Source: an uncultured Christensenella sp. (GTDB taxonomy: Bacteria > Bacillota > Clostridia > Christensenellales > Borkfalkiaceae). Taken from it: a stretch of DNA of 64,000 bases. Below, in pieces: positions 28,801-32,389 of the stretch. The stretch is from assembly GCA_910579525.1 (NCBI GenBank), contig CAJTUK010000001.1:310001-374000 (forward strand), in the 5' to 3' direction. The position numbers and the translations under genes are program-made. Every line of letters begins with the position of its first letter. Within the stretch, counting starts at the first letter, position 1. Under the pieces are notes generated by a model, which was not told the origin of the DNA, did not search any database, and saw nothing but the letters and a program-made list of their open reading frames with translations.

Positions 28801-29187
28801 GCCCGAAGGGTTGCCGAACTGCGTGGTTGCAACGCCGCCTATGGTTGCGGCGGTTGCCGTCCAGTTTTCCACAAGGGTGAACTTGGCGCGTTTGCCCGTA
28901 TTTATGCTGTATTGAACCGCCGCGTTCCACGCCGCCTCGTTAGAAGCATACGTGCCCGTTGCCACGGCGCCCGTTGAAAGGTTGTATTGTGTGCCGCCCT
29001 TTTTGAAGTCGGTTGTGATGGCAGAATTATCCCAAGTAAAGCCGTTGCCTGCGGCTTGCGCGGTGTTTTTATCGCCGCCGAACAGGGTAGTGAACGCCAA
29101 AACCGAGCAGCACGTGAGCGCTGCACAGAGGGCTAAAATTGCATAATTGAATATTTTGGGTTTTTTGGTAATTTTTGATTTTTCCAT
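10882..29187 (-). CDS. Giant secreted, membrane-anchored surface protein with beta-helix and MBG/YDG repeats (6101 aa)
   Basis: A single uninterrupted frame of 18.3 kb. Residues 1-46 are a signal peptide (basic start, hydrophobic core ILALCAALTCCSVLAF, cleavage near AQAA). Residues about 50-1250 are three modules, each opening with W-x-AAV and a strand pattern such as LNLNGYKIDRKL, then repeats like LNMSGGEISYNKS and GGGIYL, typical of right-handed beta-helix surface proteins. Residues about 1340-1640 are three YDG domains (VYDGTTTATI). From about 1640 to 5900 run dozens of MBG-type domains (VTYDGTAHKITVSGLPAGV, TVKANDKTIVYGDAP). Residues about 6054-6084 form one membrane helix (WAIILIAVGGVALVAA) followed by KKRK and a short acidic tail; there is no LPXTG. 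Probable adhesin or surface fibre. The ATG at 29187 has GAGG 11 bases upstream. No consensus promoter faces the gene. Confidence 0.93.
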   Translation of the reverse strand: MEKSKITKKPKIFNYAILALCAALTCCSVLAFTTLFGGDKNTAQAAGNGFTWDNSAITTDFKKGGTQYNLSTGAVATGTYASNEAAWNAAVQYSINTGKRAKFTLVENWTATAATIGGVATTQFGNPSGVGIDDVSGALLVPAKAKIQLNLNGHTIDRNLYRPSANGAATANLPLATSKFQSVEYGAVIYAVAGTSSASGTAANRDNQTTRPQLEVTDSTATSGYDVKDNGIFKKGTTTLATGMIRGGCVSNTSMGGGIHGWGSEIRITSGLIAYNYCAARGGAIGVFSKNNVYMTGGAFAYNIAGDQKGSGLGGGIYLTGSSFFPETQGGVISHNLSRSIGGGIYLAQDGNVILNLNASSGSGMQILNNVALDEGGGIYCNRGSGVQLGLCKISGNIAGRTGGGIWLHADSFVPEVRGNPYVLGNATTAGVASNLYFAGTKKIKVTSKLTKNASPQIGVFMENLGVFTQSFVSVQGSGETASDYFVSDNANYTVNINKGVEGSLILLNSYEAKWNAAVNTSMKNSGAEVAFDMNSVSSLTNWVASNGKFGTGIGFESTGSLLVPAGANIKINLKTFAINRNLTAPTANGYVIKVLGTLTVTGSNTCNDSNGTITGGMITGGYSGNDGSDYTKSVTGGVWVGSGATLNLQSGAIYNNKGDSGQSDSHDGGVGIYAYKANINMSGGYVTKNVLMRTPSSIDCMGIMVTDSVFTMTGGEVSWNESKANTNHSHGGGIQVNQGSTMNMSGGVIKKNISPATGGGIRLGGTLNMTGGQIIENTAGAGNVGSGGGIIIYSNNAVVNLSGNIKIANNKGLGSDNSDDIQWLANVTVPLNITGALNTASRIGLDINRVTGAVNPVYTSGLKTKGGITTPSTVFYSNNPEYGITANSAGEATLVKLTDYASIWKAAVTTSKNTGGLPVDFSLSLNKSWEATSGSFGTDTSCFENGALLVPAGANININLNGYKIDRKLTAAKANGCVMFVRGTCTVSDSANTTVNSSGALVPASGKAGGAITGGFNNSVNVPGGVFVAGSATLNLKSGCIWGNKSANTGNRGGVGVFVNTNGTLNMTGGYISNNVTVGAQGTDGGLDGFAVDLLGTLNMSGGEISYNKSTQGHSSNGIIAVNANSTFKMTGGTIKNNSTNGNNGGVYGVGGTITLSGNVNISGNIEKAASDSTGCDILVANANSLIKIAGKVTSSTPIAVRFGVDSKEYGAITSGAGKAGMTITDIRKAFKAVDETQIIGGTGSGTSLEGYIGTAVTALAIANKTYNGANQTLISNFDSAKVTATLSYDGGAASAVTVVTGKDAGSYKYVFTLKEGYVWNDSALNYSADRSVTKTLTATMAKKTITGITDVVFNDKVYDGTTTATIDNTTGATFAGIVSGDNLTIASATSINFADKNFGRYKNVVATGITLGGTSAKNYTIAAATQATGTGGIMQKSITAITGITVNNKVYDGNANATLGKKTSASGVVFTGMVTGDSLEIASASVTFADKNVANGKEVTVKNISLGGTDGGNYSILNTVNAYATGTTKATANITKKAITGITGVSYNDKTYDGTTTATFDGANTAATFAGKVSGDSLGIASATNIDFDNKNVGAGKTVTATGITLNGTDAGNYSIAASVAATGTADITALALTSGTTITVSGTYTYTGSALTPTYTVTNSGLATTSKNLAANTDFTVSYSNATNSGTTTAGDLTNAGTVTVTVTGKGNFSGTATQTFVINKAAITAYTWDSTSFNYDGNAKQPKIATVTTAAQNGLPANVADMFDYTGGTAENGTHSATAALKSDYAANYEISGASDKKTVTTSFTIALATLAVTATAYVGTYDGKKHKILTAMPTATGENLENNNLKWYYSTTNLGANDAGWINFVAEAGLPDVINVSDSATYYFKVTADNHTTELFSRGATVNAKSLGNGGETPATGITIGAIGSYTYDGTEHEPTPAVSDANATITANDYTYSYVNNKVAGVKTAVLTITGKGNYTGSVQVLYSIDERDIGQSDITVTGIADSVFNNAAQKLSPELNDGGISPAAQLAENTDYTVSYSRDGGSTATADFKNAGTITVTITGKGNYKGTRTLTYKIKPYDLSGAGAVTFATIANLTYNATSQTPEPAITVILGGSTVTLVKGTDFEYSYSDNLNAGTATVTVTGKGNYTLSASENFTIEQKLISSISGITADGKVYDGTDGYENAKQQNGSDAAAEIHFGNAVLSGNLDGSNLTVATATGKFSDKNAGTGKTVTVTVTALGGSAAGNYKLPSGGVQVTATPENGDSIDIVAREIEISWAWTTYPYDGKPHYPTATVGNLCEGDNVTLTTGVVGEVSPVLPNVTFTAEVTGVNNNEAGNYVLPAVKTTTFQITTENTSAKVDPDTLTVTFDGSAKQPDMLELGEDGNFVKITGNEDNSKYKFTFKDSTGATLTGAPVNAGTYTLTIWISPAYSWSDGYQNAERDYTFVISPATVTGMTLGGDTVTYNGSNFSLALDWSNAMVDGVLKGSQPDGVTVVYLYNGAAASGIAGAGTHTVTARFTVDGNYNAIADITATLVIEKAELDLDAPEYGVSFADGSASFTGDKHKLEITGTLPSGVSVRYSYVKDGVNFGSDGVSAVGEYTVTATFSFDNAADADNYKIVKGGSEISSLTAKLTVRRQSATVSGIVFEDGRATYDGNVHRLQVSGDAEGVTGVTYEYRKNGVLVGTDGVKEAGEYTVTAKFTVDPNYDASSAPDITKTLVIEKAPLTVTANDKTIVYGDNPATAGYTATYSGLVAGDKESDLGSLTLRVNGSVYAIYGDAGVYSGAIEASGLSGAAAANYDITYVAGTLTVKQRVITVTWYNDSNRTLRDLSYTYAAGVTHTPYADVTNTVNGDSVTVTVTGGQINAGVNYVAKATAVSNPNYTLPVNGLETTFEILPQPKNGVILWDNSTLYYNGKEQKPKAYYYENENDNSPKELTVTADRRSVNAGNYVATASFDGNYTLTGEKTKNFTIEKRKVFIEIGDMTASLGNVDVSGVSWQYFAGSLQFADGEVYSLNFTCGNVTEAGTYPIFGSFSSNNAANYEVTFIGNYTSADENNGKCGVLTVTAGAYDMSGVKFGGTEVTYDGTAHKITVSGLPAGVTASLNYTLNGWSLGNVGAVDAGEYKVIVSFTGSDEGYKNIPDVTVSLTVKKASLTVKANDKTIVYGDAPADGGVVYMLGGVEVAGIESELEGSLTLNSGYSQYDNAGKYKIVPAGLTAKNYEIVYVPGNLTVSPREITVTWYSDNTASASGTSFVYDYDGAVHTPYAVATGTLKGDVVTLTVAVDGGDKSQAGLNYTARITAVSNENYCVKEADSSVKFSIIEKNVIVWDNSSLEYDGTAQAPEAKYFDADGNEHTLTVEVRNEAGGVISAVNAGSYTAYVTDAPNGVTGDVSHSFAISPKAVTVTVGNGTLTYGEVEGSFLENLLNGLKDSLGGKDGFIAADGIPVTLECNVTNASNAGAYVITGYADGANKDNYVITVISGTLTIQKADVDTSGIIFDGVSQTVEYDGRAHAVTVQGTLPAGITGVTYTYTKNGNPVSESEVIAAGRYEVTAHFTVDANHNPVTGTFKATLEITAAELGVNISFAGDAVTYDGKQHSVYVTGDMTGVTGVTYEYRNASGAVVSNTGVKDAGTYTVSVTVTVAENYKPVTLASVQLVINKAKLTVTANNGSVVYGTAPSAGGYGYTVFGLALGDDADAVLGTLNYTYGTVAGVGEYTITVTGATSTDNYNVTYKNGKLTVTPYTLTAEDISWFDKQGGTALGESGKFTYVYAAGTEHKPYAEAVGLVNGETVTLTVSGGKINSGYGYVAEITGISGSAAGNYVLPAEGLKVTFDIVPRPLNGKIVWSEEPLYYNGTAQAPRVFYYDADGNEYEFTKVTVDREAVHAGKYVASVSIDDINFTLTGDTTKTFEILARPVIIEIGDVTLQYGEAFNPSAVSWSYRAGSLTFVGTDTYSITFSCAAAAEVGEYAIEGRFTCGNPDDYKVTFTGSFASAGADNGRYGTLKVVKAVYDTSKITFAGTSVTYDGTKHKLVINGLPEGLTAVCTYVKGGFGYGVDGVKDAGEYTVTVSFTGDGNHEPVENMTATLTVKKASLTVKANDNTIIYGDAPSANGVTYSGFVNGEDENTLNALIGGLTYTYDYQQGGNVGDYTIIPAGLDSANYSITFKAGTLTVAPRTVTVSWYDDETMASQTFIYINDGQYHAPYAVAGGLVNGDAVVLKVEGAKRAQGINYVATAVLEDPNYALPTDGTATQKFTVTAKAGSIVWDNSPLYYNGAAQTPGAYYFDEQGVMHAITGVTVQGGDAISAGDYTAVVYFDGENRYCPFTILPLEVTIIIKNPSAAIEYGNAIDLDQSGWDYAVGSNRFVSGSPVRLSTSAVAGSPAGKYAITGICTSANYKVTFVEGTLTVCKANIDISGLDYGILDTGAVYDGNIHSVIVSNLPAGIASVTVTYEKDGVSYGTEGVREAGVYSLTISFTLSDGTNYNLVGDVHKTFVITAKTADMSGVTFDNVTDAVYDGTAKHVLVSGSAEGVTGVTYTYYESDGTTLVTGNEAVNAGTYKVKAEFTFSSNYNGSAVAPMWAELTVNKATLTVTAGDGSVAYGETSVNANAFGYKVEGLASRDSESSVLGTVTLDCAGHAPTLSVGVYAGYIGVNCNTSHANYVINAVSGDLTVTPREITVTAWQKSETDASADLEYVYAAGATYIPYAVAGNVANGDVLKLKVETAKEPVGDGYVATVTGIYNADGVTENKNYTLPAQGLTVNFKVKYDNPVSYEIIWNYDSLYYNGGAQKPSASYYDDVVGDFVNIDASKIETYDMNGNPVQAIAAGTYKARVTDTSTPFTNADQEMTFTVSPRKVYITVGDASGKYGEAHTVSGANWTYASADEEHRFLDGDSYTLTLKTEANSSSSVGEYAIRAEFGDNANYEVVFTGGSWASADSDNGKCGTFTVEKAVLDLSKVTVSGTTAVYDGTAHFVTVDNLPAGVTANVTYTKDGWNFNGAVHAGEYLVTVSFNAGANYEPAADKTVTLSVAKAQLTVTANPFEIEYGDEPSANGVSYSGFAAGDSESKAGVLNGAVSYEFGYVKGGDAGVYKITPKGLTADDYEITFVQGNLTVKKRVVSVIWFNDERMNSQTLKYNCDGGTYLPYAEVTNVVAGDSVTLTVTGAQSAAGVNYRAEITAVSNPNYTLPSGGISVSFDIIPEAYVIVWETAPFVYDGTTQKPRAYYFTADGEQVELNVSVKPNFGASDSSGSSVYAGNYMAVASLKGGNVTLTGEFEHSYTIQKRKVTVVIKDSSSAYGEEISLAGWEIADGSEGFVSGAPVFLSTTATKSSNVGTYPITGVYAGSDNSYDVTFVNGVYTVEKALAPVPVITSKEYTGSLLKADVFDNAVYRVYQNDGGIRAGKYKVILELRDYDNYKWNVDGEDVRSANYTLEFEITKAENSLTTEFVAREIKAGGQINITAPVSRFGTAKVEYFKDADCTEKVNITGNVWGEVEGTYYAKVTVAETSNYGGIEKIYTFTVTGKLSLALYWGDLDHEYDGTVWIPKAYVMLDGRQIELKVTGGQSQAGVYNATVTLAAVDGTDLSKYEFSTGAGSAQTTVKYTINPKEIVVRIADVESVYGSALIDVDAFNADRFVIDGTLVGTDNRNSLKITFTCDFGTLAVTPAGKYAIKGSCGNANYKVVFEGSMGTDGTYTVKEATIKVLKNETTWFDEQGVITENQDYFITLGDKNEDGSYKNIALKGGQEAKITYSTFITKYDPDLHDGITEERIKTIMLSDGGSADAPDIEQGGSWVIYYSISADSHETKYGIWKVLIEDPDNYIIIKFVKGLPVQYGDVTGRNLLPDLIKNGCIELSGKIIPNLTALLAYTEAYAYEDVSAEDGIVNGGTSVGRYAIRFMFNEDGKRLYGDAKFKYSNTNEPDSDTNLDKFEVEKRVIDIELGDVKFTYDGERHIPTITLKNFVGGEDVELKDFEIGVPVSVVLSNGDVISVTVAYNGGNEDMTSGSYSLKVTINDPNYRLGENSDIFVTIERPDPENPSIDGKIALPVWAIILIAVGGVALVAAIIIAIVVIKKRKAQTEEDDEGFNDDYTENT
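13080..22360 (-). repeat. Coding super-repeat of MBG domains inside the giant gene
   Basis: Within the giant gene a block of several domains recurs in fixed order. Each begins with a WY/WF motif domain (for example near 20720, 19440, 17910, 16620, 15110 and 13790). Next come an IVWDNS-x-LYYNG-x-Q domain, a KV-x-IEIGD domain, a VTYDGT-x-H GLPAGVT domain and a LTVKAND-x-TI-x-YGDAPS domain. Distances between starts are about 1280-1530 bases (430-510 codons). Short DNA stretches between copies are nearly identical, for example around the coding sequence of KANDKTIVYGD at 16860, 19680 and 20960. Confidence 0.75.
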
Positions 29188-29332
29188 AATCTGTTAAACC
29201 TCGCGTTTTTGTACATTTTTTAAGACGACAAAACGAGCCGTTGCCGACCCTTGACACCGCAAATTTGCGGGAATATACTGCTTTTTGCCCTAAAAATTGC
29301 ACTTTTTTACCCGTTTTTACCAAAAAACGGGC

Positions 29333-29402
29333 GGCGCGCCGCGTGTTGGAAGGTTACCACACCATTTCATTTATTATAAAAAATTCAACGCGCGGCGGCG
29401 CC
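29333..29402. repeat. GC-rich imperfect inverted repeat in the giant-gene leader
   Basis: GGCGCGCCGCGTGTTG (29333-29348) and CAACGCGCGGCGGCGCC (29386-29402) are inverted copies with one mismatch and one extra base. They enclose 37 AT-rich bases that include TATAAT on the minus strand (29378-29373), which has no -35 at normal spacing. Confidence 0.6.
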
Positions 29403-29405
29403 TGC

Positions 29406-29441
29406 AAAAGTTCGCCTATTACTATAATAGGTGAACCTTTT
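29406..29441. repeat. Palindromic inverted repeat, copy 1 (near the giant gene)
   Basis: A dyad with arms GTTCGCCTATTA (29410-29421) and TAATAGGTGAAC (29425-29436) around a CTA centre, with A-run before and T-run after. Read on the minus strand, 22 consecutive bases are identical to copy 2 (core CACCTATTATAGTAATAGG). The two copies are therefore in opposite orientation, judged by the asymmetric TAG/CTA centre. Confidence 0.85.
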
Positions 29442-29516
29442 TTTGCGTTTTTGGCGATTTTGTGATAAAAATTCAATAAATTATGTCATAAATCTTGAAA
29501 TTTCGGGTGCATAATC

Positions 29517-29545
29517 TTGACATTATGTCGATTTTATAGTATTAT
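29517..29545 (+). promoter_or_regulatory. Consensus promoter between the two palindromes, pointing away from the giant gene
   Basis: TTGACA (29517-29522), a 17-base spacer and TATTAT (29540-29545). The predicted start (about 29552) falls at the edge of palindrome copy 2. A strong terminator at 29675-29726 lies downstream, before the yitT promoter, so in this orientation no coding gene is obviously served. Confidence 0.75.
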
Positions 29546-29553
29546 AAGCACAC

Positions 29554-29590
29554 AAAAGTTCACCTATTATAGTAATAGGTGTACTTTTTT
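29554..29590. repeat. Palindromic inverted repeat, copy 2 (near yitT)
   Basis: Arms AAAGTTCACCTATTA (29555-29569) and TAATAGGTGTACTTT (29573-29587) around TAG, with one mismatch (T/T at 29560/29582). It follows the -10 of the promoter at 29540 by 10 bases and ends in TTTTTT, so it could be an operator, a recombination site or a weak early terminator. Confidence 0.85.
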
Positions 29591-29674
29591 ATTTTAAAAA
29601 TCGCCTTACTTTTATTATTTTTTGCATAATTATTCTATGACAAAACACACCGCAAAACAGCGCTTAAAAGTATA

Positions 29675-29726
29675 CCCCCGCCCTGCGGGCTGCAATACGC
29701 AGTCCGCAGGGCGGGGGACTTTTTTT
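29675..29726 (+). terminator. Very strong GC-rich terminator upstream of yitT
   Basis: CCCCCGCCCTGCGG (29675-29688) pairs perfectly with CCGCAGGGCGGGGG (29704-29717). The loop itself holds CTGC/GCAG, and the stem is followed by AC and seven T. It would stop transcripts from the promoter at 29517 after about 175 bases. Confidence 0.9.
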
Positions 29727-29790
29727 AGGACATTTATTAAAAAAATTACCGGAAAATTTGTAATAGTTTTATATTACACTTTTATATCTG

Positions 29791-29819
29791 TTGACTATTT
29801 TACGTGTATTTTGTATAAT
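29791..29819 (+). promoter_or_regulatory. Promoter of yitT, giving a very short leader
   Basis: TTGACT (29791-29796), a 17-base spacer and TATAAT (29814-29819). The ATG at 29832 is 12 bases after the -10, so the leader would be about five bases and lacks a Shine-Dalgarno sequence. Confidence 0.75.
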
Positions 29820-29831
29820 TTATATACGATT

Positions 29832-30755
29832 ATGAAATCCATTAAAAAACCCGACAAAAAAACTGTTTTAAAATTTATTTATAACTACGCGCTTATCACT
29901 TTGGGCTGCGTAATTTATTCGTTTGGAGTTTCGCTGTTTTTAGACGCAAACAAGTTGGCTTCGGGCGGAGTTACGGGTATTGCCATAATAATAAACAGTA
30001 TTGTAAAAGAGATTTTTAACGGCTTTGAGCTGGATACGGGAATTATTATCCTTATACTCAACGTTCCGCTGTTTATTTTGGGCGCGTTTTTCGTAGGGAA
30101 AAAATTTATAATTTCCACAGTGTACTCCACTGTTTTGTCTTCGGCTTTGATTTGGGTGTGGAATATCGCGTTTGAAAAGTTTTTACCTTTTACCGACAAC
30201 ATATTTTTAGCCGCGTTGGTGGGCGGATTGCTGTTTGGAACAGGGCTAGGGCTCATATTCAAACAGGGAAGTTCCACGGGCGGAACGGACATAATAGTTA
30301 AAATGTTGCGGAAAAAATTCCGCTATATTCGCACGGGCGTTATTTCTTTGGCCATAGACGTGTTTATTGTAGCCGCCTCGGCATTCGTGTTCAAGGACTT
30401 CGAGCTGGCTTGCTATACCATTTTGTCCATAGTGGTGTTTACCTCGGTTTTCGACTGGGTGCTTTACGGCGGGAGTTCGGCTAAACTTATATATATAATT
30501 ACGGACGGAGAGCACGCGCAAGCAATATGCGACAGACTGCTTAAAGAAGTTGACGCGGGCGCAACCGTTTTAGACGGTAAAGGCGCTTACACGGGCGCGC
30601 AGAGGCAAATTGTAATGTGCGCGGCGAAGAATTTTATGTATCCGAAAATCAGGGATATCGTCAGCTCGGTTGACCCCGCGGCTTTTACAATAGTTTCGTC
30701 CGCGAAAGAAATTTACGGCGAGGGGTATAAAAACCACTCCGACGACGAGTTATGA
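29832..30755 (+). CDS. YitT family membrane protein (DUF161/DUF2179)
   Basis: A 307-aa integral membrane protein with about five or six hydrophobic segments (for example ALITLGCVIYSFGVSLFL, IIILILNVPLFILGAFFV and LVGGLLFGTGLGLIF). The conserved GSSTGGTDII motif is near the middle. The C-terminal soluble DUF2179 domain contains TVLDGKGAYTGAQRQIVMC. YitT proteins are widespread in Bacillota, and no transport substrate is firmly established. The frame is open 70 codons upstream, but that stretch crosses a strong terminator and the promoter, so the ATG at 29832 is the real start. No ribosome binding site is present. It is followed 35 bases later by the SDR gene. Confidence 0.92.
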   Translation: MKSIKKPDKKTVLKFIYNYALITLGCVIYSFGVSLFLDANKLASGGVTGIAIIINSIVKEIFNGFELDTGIIILILNVPLFILGAFFVGKKFIISTVYSTVLSSALIWVWNIAFEKFLPFTDNIFLAALVGGLLFGTGLGLIFKQGSSTGGTDIIVKMLRKKFRYIRTGVISLAIDVFIVAASAFVFKDFELACYTILSIVVFTSVFDWVLYGGSSAKLIYIITDGEHAQAICDRLLKEVDAGATVLDGKGAYTGAQRQIVMCAAKNFMYPKIRDIVSSVDPAAFTIVSSAKEIYGEGYKNHSDDEL

Positions 30756-30790
30756 AAAAAAGTACGAATGAATAAGGAATTATTAATATT

Positions 30791-32356
30791 ATGAGTATAA
30801 CCGTTGCTATTACAGGCACTTCGGGCGCTATGGGCGGGGAAGTTTTAAAAAGTATTTTGGAATCACCGCTGAATTTGAGCGTGAGGTGCGTTTTGTTCGA
30901 GGCAGAAAAGAGGCTGCCCGCTTTTGTAAAAAAGACTTTGAAAAAGTACAGTGAAAGAGTTTACGCCTTTAAGGGGGATATTTCGCGTTACGACGACTGC
31001 AAACACCTGATAGATGGCGCGGATTACGTTATTAACTGCGCTTCGCTGATACCTCCGAAGTCGGACCACGACCCCGCCGGAACTTATAACAGCAATTTTT
31101 TGGGAACGAAAAACATAGTCGACGCCATAATTGCGAGCGGGCGCGAGGACGAAATAAGTTACGTGCATATAGCGACCGTGGCAATGTACGGGCACCGTGC
31201 CTATCCGCATATGTGGATAAGGGTTGGCGACCCCGTGATTTCGAGCGATTACGACGTTTATTCAAAACAAAAACTCAAAGCGGAAAAATATGTTTTGGAA
31301 AGCGGAATTAAAAAGTTTGTTTCGTTGAGACAAACCGCCGTGTTGCACAAATACATGTTTAAAAACAACCTTAAAGACGGGCTTATGTTCCACACCGTTT
31401 ATAACGGGGCTTTGGAATGGGTGACCGATAAAGACAGCGGAAACCTTTTAAAAAAGCTGGTTGAAAAGGATTTGAACGGGGAATTGGGCGGATTTTGGAA
31501 TAAAATTTATAATATAGGCGGCGGGCACGACTGCCGTATAACCGGATTCGACACATTTGAAGAAGCATTTTCTATTATAGGCGGGGGAACAAAAAAGATT
31601 TTTAAACCCAACTGGAACATAGCGAGGAACTTTCACGGCGGGTGGTTTTACGACAGCGACGAGCTTGAAGAGATTTTGCACTACCGCACGGAGACGAATG
31701 CGGATTTTTGGGCGAGAATGCAAAAAAAATACTCCTATTACAAGTTAGGCAGACTGGTGCACCCTTCGATTATTTCCGCATTGGTTATAAAACCGTTGTT
31801 CAAGAACACGAACGCGCCGAAGTATTGGCTGAAACACGATAAATCGGGAAGAATTAAGGCGTTTTTCGGCGGGAAAGAGGCTTATGACAAGATTCCCGAT
31901 AAGTGGAATAATTATAATCTGCTGTGCGAGGGCAAGCTCGAGGACGGCACCGAAATAGATTATGAGGCGTTCAGGGATATAAAAAACTGCGAAAAGCACC
32001 TTTTGGAACACGGTTACGACGACAAAAAACCGCTTGAAGAGATTACTTTAAGCGATTTACAGTCTGCCGCCGCGTTCCGAGGCGGCAGATGCCTTGCGCC
32101 CGCGTACGGGGGCGAACTTTATGAAAAAGTCATGTGGAAGTGCCGCGAAGGACACGAATTTGCACTGACGCCATACACGGTATTGAAGGGCGGCTACTGG
32201 TGCCCCCACTGCTGCGAGCCCAAACCGTGGAAATACGGCGCTGTGGCTGATATTCCTTTTTACGGACAAGTGTACTTCGACTCGCACGACAAGAACGAAT
32301 TGAACGACGTTTATCCCGTGTTTGACCACGAGGAAGACTTTATCATAAAAAAATAA
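30791..32356 (+). CDS. NAD-dependent epimerase/dehydratase-like protein with C-terminal zinc ribbon
   Basis: A 521-aa protein. Residues 1-300 are an extended SDR Rossmann domain: the dinucleotide-binding loop is AITGTSGAMGGEV at the N terminus, ADYVINCASLIPP follows, and the catalytic YxxxK is YSKQK near residue 160. Residues about 300-440 are of unclear relation. Near residue 450 to 480 is a pattern WKCREGHEF followed by GYWCPHC, which resembles the zinc-ribbon repeats found in some helicase- and nuclease-linked proteins. The fusion is unusual. The substrate cannot be inferred; the missing Ser at the usual position was not checked by alignment. AAGGA lies 12 bases before the ATG. It probably lies in one transcript with yitT and the EFR1 gene. 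Confidence 0.8.
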   Translation: MSITVAITGTSGAMGGEVLKSILESPLNLSVRCVLFEAEKRLPAFVKKTLKKYSERVYAFKGDISRYDDCKHLIDGADYVINCASLIPPKSDHDPAGTYNSNFLGTKNIVDAIIASGREDEISYVHIATVAMYGHRAYPHMWIRVGDPVISSDYDVYSKQKLKAEKYVLESGIKKFVSLRQTAVLHKYMFKNNLKDGLMFHTVYNGALEWVTDKDSGNLLKKLVEKDLNGELGGFWNKIYNIGGGHDCRITGFDTFEEAFSIIGGGTKKIFKPNWNIARNFHGGWFYDSDELEEILHYRTETNADFWARMQKKYSYYKLGRLVHPSIISALVIKPLFKNTNAPKYWLKHDKSGRIKAFFGGKEAYDKIPDKWNNYNLLCEGKLEDGTEIDYEAFRDIKNCEKHLLEHGYDDKKPLEEITLSDLQSAAAFRGGRCLAPAYGGELYEKVMWKCREGHEFALTPYTVLKGGYWCPHCCEPKPWKYGAVADIPFYGQVYFDSHDKNELNDVYPVFDHEEDFIIKK

Positions 32357-32389
32357 TTTTATCCATAAATATTTTAAAATCGATTTGTT

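Noticed and set aside
10882..29187. Repeats in the giant gene as a CRISPR array or tandem DNA satellite
   Set aside because: The periodicity is at protein level within an intact reading frame; there are no short identical repeats with unique spacers.
29622..29831. Upstream extension of the yitT frame by 70 codons
   Set aside because: It would cross a very strong terminator hairpin and the yitT promoter, and the extension has no family similarity.
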